Made by a program: the position numbers and the translations under genes. Shown here piece by piece: positions 57,480 to 64,000 of a DNA stretch of 64,000 bases (position 1 is the stretch's first letter; each line of letters begins with the position of its first letter). This DNA is from Blumeriella jaapii. Taxonomy: Eukaryota > Ascomycota > Leotiomycetes > Helotiales > Drepanopezizaceae. The notes below the pieces were generated by a model. It ran no database searches, was not told the DNA's origin, and saw only the letters and a list, made by a program, of their open reading frames with translations. The stretch is from contig VWND01000042.1 of assembly GCA_009599575.1 (NCBI GenBank), positions 62,001 to 126,000 of the forward strand, read 5' to 3'.

Positions 57480-60400
57480 TTTACCGAAACTCTGATTTAT
57501 TTAGCTAATAAACGAATCCGCGCCGAATAAAAAGAAAACGATAAACGTAAAAAAATAAAAAAAATACGAACTAAAATAAAATAGAAAAAGATTAAAAAAA
57601 GGGTTTACGAAACAATTAAAAAACTCGAAAAAACCAAAAAACGCCGAAACAAATTCCGAAAAAAGATTAAATAATTTTAATAAAAACTTAACGCTTTCGA
57701 AAATATCGAAAAAAAGGTTTTTATATTTTTTAACACCGCCCTAATTAAGAAAAAACAGAAAATAATTTAAGCCGGCGATTATTATAAAATATTTTCGAAG
57801 CATTACGATAATAATATTTATTAAAAACGATTTAGCATTTCTTTTAAGCATATTATATTTTTTGTAAAAAACACAGCGAATTCGAGCCGAAAAGCATTAA
57901 AAATAAAAGATTTTTTAATATATCGAAGGAAAAATACTAAAAAAGCTTAATTTTTTATTCGGCGTGCAAAGCGAAGTTTCCGCCAAAATAAAAAAGTAAT
58001 ATTCTGTATTAATTAAAAGAAAATTAACGCTTATATTTTAGCTTTCGACGATAAAATAAAAGAAAAGTGGACCGGATACGAACGACGTTTTACGAATATT
58101 CGAATTATATAAAACGATTTCAAAAAATAAATATTAAACTTTTTAATAAATGCGGAAAATCGAAAAATCGCGGCTTCGAATTTATACGATAAAACGAAGC
58201 AAAAAAAATATAAATTAATTAACGATTTCGTTGCTTATTTAAATAATCTCGAATAGCAGTTGCAAATAATAAACGATGCGATTAAAAAAAAAATACTTTT
58301 CGCAAAACTTCGATTTATTTTTCGAAAAAAAATTATTAAACGAAGCAATACTGCAGCTATAAGCTCGTACGAAAAATTAATATTAATCGCTCGTCGTATC
58401 GAAAGTATTAATAAAATTATCAGCGACGAAACGAAAAATAATAAACGACGAAACAAACGCAAAAAAAAAAAAAAAAAAACTTATATTTACGATTAAAATT
58501 TAAAAGCTAAAACAGATATATACCGTTTTCGATTCGAAAATACGTTACAAAAAGAAAAACGAAAGCGAACGATAATTCTAACAAAATCTTTTAGAATTTT
58601 AGAATTTCTAACGACTTTTTTTATTTTTCGAAATGCAATCGCTGTTAAAAAGCAGGGCATTATATAGTTAATTGTTTAAAAGTCGAATATTATAAATGTA
58701 AAAAAAAAAATATATAACTCTAAATTGTTTCGAAGCTAATAAATCTAAAAATTTAGGAAAAGCTTCCGTTCGATTTTAATTTCGTCGCTGCTAATAAAAT
58801 CGAACGAAAAAAAAAAGCAGAAAATAATAATTTCAGTCGAAATTAAAAAAGCTAAAAGCGAAATTCGTACGAAACGAGCTTTTATCGATTGCGGCGCGGA
58901 AAAAAACTGCGTAATTCAAAAGTTATTAATTAAATATAAATGAAAATCAATTTAAAAACGTATTGATTTATCTACGATTGAAAAAAAAAAAGTAATTATT
59001 TACGATACGCATACGCAATTTATTCGCGCTATTAATAATTATAAAACAATTAAAAAGATACAAAGCGATTTCGTAGCTTGCGATATAAATATCCTAAAGG
59101 TTTTATTTATTTTAAGATTTTTTTAATTGCGAAATATCGACCTCGTTATAAGCTTTCGAGCTAAATCGTAGCGATACTCAGCCGAACGCTTACAATTTAA
59201 TTTCGTTATAATTAAACGTTTTAAAAAGAAATTAAAAAAAAAGCAAGCGTTTTATATTGTTTTAAAAAAAGCTATTAAAAAACAGCATTAATTATTTTTT
59301 AAATACGACGATTACGCCGACGTATTTAACGATACCGCCGCGGTTATTTTAGCTTTTTATTATTTTATAAAATATCAAATAAATTTTGCGAAAAAAAAAA
59401 AAACTTTTTTTTTAAAAATCAATTTATTTTTTGTCGGAATCTGAACTTATCGAATTGCGCGAATATTTCGATTCGAATTTAAAAAAAAGCTGAATAAAAA
59501 GATTTATTAACTTTGCCGGCGCATCGGTAATATTTATACCGAAAAAAAAACGGAAGTTTACGATTATACGTCGATTATAAAAGTTTAAACGCAATTACGA
59601 TTAAAAATCGAACTTTTTTATTTTTTATAAGCGAAACTTTGGACCGTTTGAAAAAAGCTAAAATATTTATTAAGCTAAATTTCATTTGGGCGTACCACCG
59701 CTTTCGAATAAAAAAATAAATAAATGAAAAATTGCGTTTCGCATTTATTACGGATATTTCGAATACTACGTATTACTTTTCGGCCTTTCGAACGCATTAG
59801 CAATTTTCCAAGCGTATATTAATTAAGCTTTAATCGGTTTAATAAATATTACGTATATAATTTACTTCGACGATATTTTAATATTTTTCGAAAACTTCGA
59901 CGATTATATAAACGCGGTAAAAAAGGTTTTCGAAAAACTTCGTATTAACAAATTTTACGAAAATCTGAAAAAATATGCTTTCGATACGAATACGGTTGAC
60001 TTTCTAAGTTTCGTCGTTATTTTTACGAAAATTAAAATAAACCCAAAAAAATAAATAATATTCGGAAATAGCCTTTTTTTATTACGTAGCGAAATATTTA
60101 AATGTTTTTGGGTTTTATTAATTTTCATAAACGTTTTATTAAGAATTACGCTAAGCTTTGCCGATTTATTACAGATTTTTTAAGAGAAATGCAACGAAAA
60201 AAAATGTCGAGCCTTTTTCGTTTTTTATTCGAAGCGAAGGTCGCTTTTTTACTTTTAAAAGAAAAGTTTTGCTAAGTATCGATTTTACGCTATTTCGATT
60301 TTCGATTAAAAATTTAAATCGAAACAAACGCTTCGAAATTCGTTATAAGCGAAATATTATTTTAATTATTCGGAAAAAATGCGAAGGCACGTTGGCATTT

Positions 60401-61727
60401 TATCGCGTATTATTCGAAAAAACTTTTTTTTATAAAACAAAAATATAAAATTTACGACGCCGAATTAATAGCTATAATTTACGCTTTTAAATAATAAAAC
60501 TAATATTTACATAGCGCTTTCGACGTTATTATTATACGTACAAATTATTATAATCTGAAATACTTTTTTACGAAAAAACGTTTAAACGGACGCTAAGCGA
60601 AATAGGCCGAAAAGCTAGCTAAATACGATTTTGCAATCGAATATAAAACAAAAGTTTTTAATTCGGCGAATAGTTTTTTCCGCCGGCCAAATTTAAAAAA
60701 AGATTTAAAAAAAAATAACAAGCAGCTGCTTACGCTATATCGTAAACTAAAACTAATTTATTTAAAAAATTTTAAAATGTTTTTCGCAATAAAAATACGC
60801 TTAAAATCGAAGCATAAACCATTTCGCGCCGATAAATATTCGAAGCTTTTGTTAACGAAATCAAAAAATAAAAAATAAGCGAAAAAAAGCCAAATAAAAA
60901 GCTTTTTCGCCGGATTGTTTTTTGCTAAAATTATTAATTATAAACAATATATATTACGAAGCGTAGCCGCTGTATTATTATAATCCGAAACTGCTAATAA
61001 CGAATTAGCAAAACCGATTTATAAAACTATTTTTAAATTGCAAAAATCTGATTTTTTTGTATTACAAAAAACGTACGAATCGGCTTCGCAAAACAGTCGA
61101 GCCGGATTCGAAAGATATTAGCGTATAAGCCAAAATAAATTACTACGTTACAAAAAACGTGCGTATATTCCGAATAAAAGCGTTATTAAAAGCGAAATAT
61201 TAAAATTAATTACGACGATCCGATCGCCGGCTATTAAAATTTTCGGCGAACGCTAGAATTGGTCGATAAAAAGTATTTCTGGCCTGGTTTATAAGGCGAC
61301 GTAAAGCGTTACGTTAATACGTATGAAAAGTGTTAAAAAGGCAAACTTAGAAAGCACCGACCTTATAGCGAATTAACCTTTTTTTCGATTTTTACGAAAT
61401 TTTAAAAAAAAATAACTATGGATTTTATTACGAATTTACTTTTTAGCAAAAAACGAAGTCGTGTTTACGATTCGATATTCGTTATAATAAACCGATATAC
61501 GAAGCTGTCGAAATATATACCGATACAAAAAACGATTTCAGCCTTAGATTTGGCTGAAATATTTATATAATATATTTACAAAGATTTTGGCTATTTTAAA
61601 AGGATTATTACAAATAAAAGGTCAGTTTTTATTAGTAAATTCTGATTTTTAATAATATTTTATTTACAAATACGACGTCGATTAAGCATCGCTTTTTATT
61701 TTCAGACCGATGGCCAATATTACGATT
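57480..61727 (+). pseudogene. Degenerate gypsy gag-pol
   Basis: Many stops, no usable frame. Recognisable parts: a gag core ending with ALARRIESINKIISDET-like residues (about 58130-58490); an aspartic protease with FIDCGAEKNCV (about 58872-58920, the catalytic D[S/T]GA now DCGA); RT with FEYYVLLFGLSNA and the YFDDILIF active site (about 59757-59895); RNase H with KQKYKIYDAELIAI (about 60430-60475); the integrase zinc-binding region with SGLVYK-type remnants (about 61260-61300); and the integrase core DFITNLLFSKKR...YDSIFVIINRYTKL (about 61420-61530), ending at QTDGQ. The frame shifts several times. Confidence 0.88.
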
Positions 61728-62640
61728 CTGGCCTGGCTAGCGCTAAGTCACGTGACCCATAAGCGCAACCCATTGTATATAAAATTCGCGACCCCGAGCA
61801 TTCTAGCTCGGTGTTTTTTTTTCAATTTATATACGTACTTTTTGATCCATATTACTTTTCTGATCATTCTTAAGCTAGCTGTAATATAAAAAAAGACCAA
61901 ATAATCTTCGCTAAAAAGCTTTATATTTACGGTTAAAAATTCGATCTGCTTTTGCAATTCGAACTTTTTCAGGCCGCTCGTACCGACGTTTATTTATCGA
62001 TGCCTTAATTAAAACTTCTTTTTATTAATTTTATTTTCAGAAAAAGCTGGAGTTTTTCTTTTTTATTAATTCGATCTGCTTCTGCAATTCGAATCGCCCC
62101 TTTTTAATACTATAACACCCTATGCTTTTTTTATAAATCGACGCGGCACTCGAAAACGAACGCAATCCGTACGATTCGGCTTCGAATCCGCATTTCTATC
62201 TTTTGCTTTTGTTTTTAGCGCTTCCGAATTTCTATTCGTTTCAGGCTTTTTCGACGATTTTAGCAGCGAGTTTTTATTCCACGACTTTTTTATTAAACTA
62301 TAATTATTTGTTAGATTTCTTCGCTTTATTATCGAACTTAAGATCGAATTATACGACGCTGACATTTTAATATTTTTAAACCGACGAGTATTTCTAAACC
62401 GATTATTTAACATATCTGCCAACGCTAAAGGATTTATTGCGGCCTAGCAGCTTCAGATCGCTTAAATAATCGCTTAAGCTATCGCCGCCGCTCGCTTTTT
62501 AGCTTTCGCTAATATCGCTCGCGACGCTTTTTTTTTACTTCGAATTTCGCGCGCTTTTACGGCGGATTTTTAATTAATTTCCGAATATTATTTTTTTTAT
62601 TTTCGACCCAGCCATTTTTCGAATCGAACTATTTAAAATT
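61728..62640. mobile_element. Possible end of a TIR DNA transposon
   Basis: An abrupt change from integrase sequence to a GC-richer end, ACGATTCTGGCCTGGC, then GCTAGCGCTAAGTCACGTGAC and ATAAGCGCAACCC, then a TATATAAAA box. A GTCACGTGAC core beside AAGCG is common at the ends of fungal Fot1/pogo-like elements, but no second inverted repeat was found before the window ends. On the - strand, 62600-62120 encodes a Lys/Arg-rich degenerate frame (EIRSKKKASRAILAKAKKR, later KKPETNRNSEALKTKAKDR). It could be the C-terminal part of a transposase, but this is not established. Confidence 0.35.
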
Positions 62641-64000
62641 AAATACTTTCGCTACGTTTTTAACGATTATTAAAAAAAAATTAAATATAACATATAAAAA
62701 ATAAATATAAAACTGTTTATTAAAAAGTACTTAAAAAATTTTATACAAAATATAAACCAAGCCAAAGTATATTTCAAATGCATTATTAAAAAAGCAAAAA
62801 CTATTATTTTAAAATATTTAAATTCCGAGTTTTATAATTAAGCCCAATCGGCCCGAAACGTTTTTCGTATTTTTAATCAGCGCTTTTTTAATTATAATCG
62901 CGTTTAGTTTGCCAAATTACAATATAATAAGTTTTATATAAACAACGGTCAAATTTACAATAATTTTCGTTTTTTATTTATTCGTTACGCAATTATTAAC
63001 AAAATTGCTAAAAATCGTTGATTTAAAAATATATACGAAAAAGTTATTTTTATTTTCAAATACGATTTTCGAATGGAAAAGTATAAGATAAATGGTAATT
63101 ATACTGCTTTGGACGAGTTTTTGGCCGTTGCGAATAAAAAATCACGTAATATCCGAGCTGAAAAAATGGCTTTTGCCCGTCGCATAAGCTATTTTTCCTT
63201 TGTTATAGCTTTTGCCAATCAGAATTCTAGGCGTACTTTCGGTATTTTTAAAGCTTTATAGCGTTTTATTTTTTTAGCCTTTTTTGCTCGTACAATTTTT
63301 TTTCTTTTAACAAAAATTCTTACGAGCGTATAACTGCCATTTTTGCTATTTTCGGTTTTTTCCGCTTGGCTGCGCGTTTTTTTAGCGCTTATTATAATTG
63401 CGGCAAGCCCGGCCATTTCGCAAACGTTTGCCTCGACGCTAAATTTAATCGCAAAATCGCCGAAATAGCTATCGACGAAAAGCAAAACGATTTGTTAAAA
63501 AACTTTTAAGCCGTAGCAAAGATTTTTATTATAATAAAAAATTCGATTTATAAAAAAATTTAAAATTTAACCAGCGCTTTTTAATAAAAAAACGACAGTT
63601 TTTAATTTTTATAAAACTAATACGTAATAAATTATATATTAAAACATTTATATATATCGATAGCGAAACTAATATTTTCGGTGCGATCAAAACTTTTTTA
63701 ACGTATTAACTTTTTTAACGTTTCGGAATAAGTTTTATTCGGCTGCATAAGCCTATTATATCTACCGGCTATAATAGCGAGCCGAGAAAACTTATTTTTT
63801 TTGCTATTTTTTTTTTTTACGATTAACCGACGTCGTATAAATTTTTCTTTTTTAATTACAAACCTAGGCTTTACCGACGTTTTTATTAATCGCAAATTTT
63901 TATAACACTACGATTTAAAACAAGCGTATAGCCAAAAAAAAAACAAAATAAAATAGCTATCCGATATACTTATTATTTTTTATTTCAACAAGCAGTTGTT
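62641..64000. other. AT-rich transposon remnants
   Basis: Very AT-rich and without an intact gene. The only recognisable trace is the zinc-knuckle remnant listed at 63340-63510. Other open frames are short Lys/Ile/Phe-rich stretches. Confidence 0.5.
63340..63510 (+). pseudogene. Retroelement gag zinc-knuckle remnant
   Basis: One frame reads RLAARFFSAYYNCGKPGHFA followed by NVCLDAKF. This is a CCHC knuckle whose first Cys has become Tyr, the change expected from a G-to-A mutation of TGT or TGC. It is not collinear with the gypsy copy upstream, so it belongs to a different element (LTR or LINE gag). Confidence 0.5.

Larger units (their letters stand above)
56758..61727 (+). mobile_element. Degenerate Ty3/gypsy retrotransposon, 3' truncated
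   Basis: 5' LTR at 56758-57170 (413 bp, TGTCAGGAACC...). The interior on the + strand runs gag, protease, RT, RNase H, integrase, the gypsy order. Integrase breaks off right after the QTDGQ motif (about 61710-61727); the rest of integrase and the 3' LTR are absent from the window. Saturated with C-to-T/G-to-A changes. The sequence that follows resembles a DNA-transposon end, so either that element inserted here or a deletion joined them. Confidence 0.9.

Noticed and set aside
1..64000. tRNA or rRNA genes
   Set aside because: I looked for T-arm GGTTCGANTCC-type motifs with a matching acceptor stem and for rRNA landmarks and found none; a covariance-model scan would be decisive.

Overview
The window is nuclear DNA from a filamentous ascomycete (Pezizomycotina). 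The genes carry short introns, mostly 46-60 bp with GT..AG borders. They encode typical fungal proteins, spacers are compact, and there are two strongly AT-rich blocks of decayed LTR retrotransposons of the kind left by repeat-induced point mutation (RIP). The class or genus cannot be read from the sequence.

Layout. (1) 1-2.2 kb: 3' part of GCN5 and a CAGT-rich spacer. (2) 2.2-9.6 kb: a tandem-repeat array split by a complete but dead Ty1/copia element (2376-8938, 201-bp LTRs, 5-bp target duplication). A clean 413-bp solo LTR of another family sits inside it (4857-5269). (3) 9.6-15 kb: low-complexity DNA, a GCGAGTT heptamer array, one GC-rich gene of unknown function, and a 437-bp MITE with Tc1/mariner-like ends (13665-14101). 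(4) 15-54.3 kb: the gene-rich core. It holds an Artemis/SNM1-type nuclease, an unrecognised protein with a duplicated domain, ADA3/NGG1, a PA-TM-RING ubiquitin ligase, urease, a small coiled-coil protein, a frameshifted coiled-coil gene, SFR1, HRD3, a WDR89-like protein, an FRG1-like protein, a 2-oxoglutarate dioxygenase and a Ser/Pro-rich protein. (5) 54.3-64 kb: AT-rich DNA with two copies of a Ty3/gypsy family. One is a 5' fragment; the other keeps LTR, gag, protease, RT, RNase H and part of integrase. It stops inside integrase at what looks like the end of a DNA transposon. Unassigned remnants follow.

Functional links. GCN5 and ADA3 are subunits of the same SAGA histone acetyltransferase module and lie about 22 kb apart. 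The Artemis-like nuclease and Sfr1 both act in DNA break repair. HRD3 and the RING protein are membrane ubiquitin-ligase components. Nothing here forms an obvious biosynthetic cluster. I rebuilt exon structures by hand from splice signals and reading-frame continuity. Most multi-exon models close exactly in frame. Three genes show one apparent single-base loss or more, in the same direction, and these may be assembly errors.
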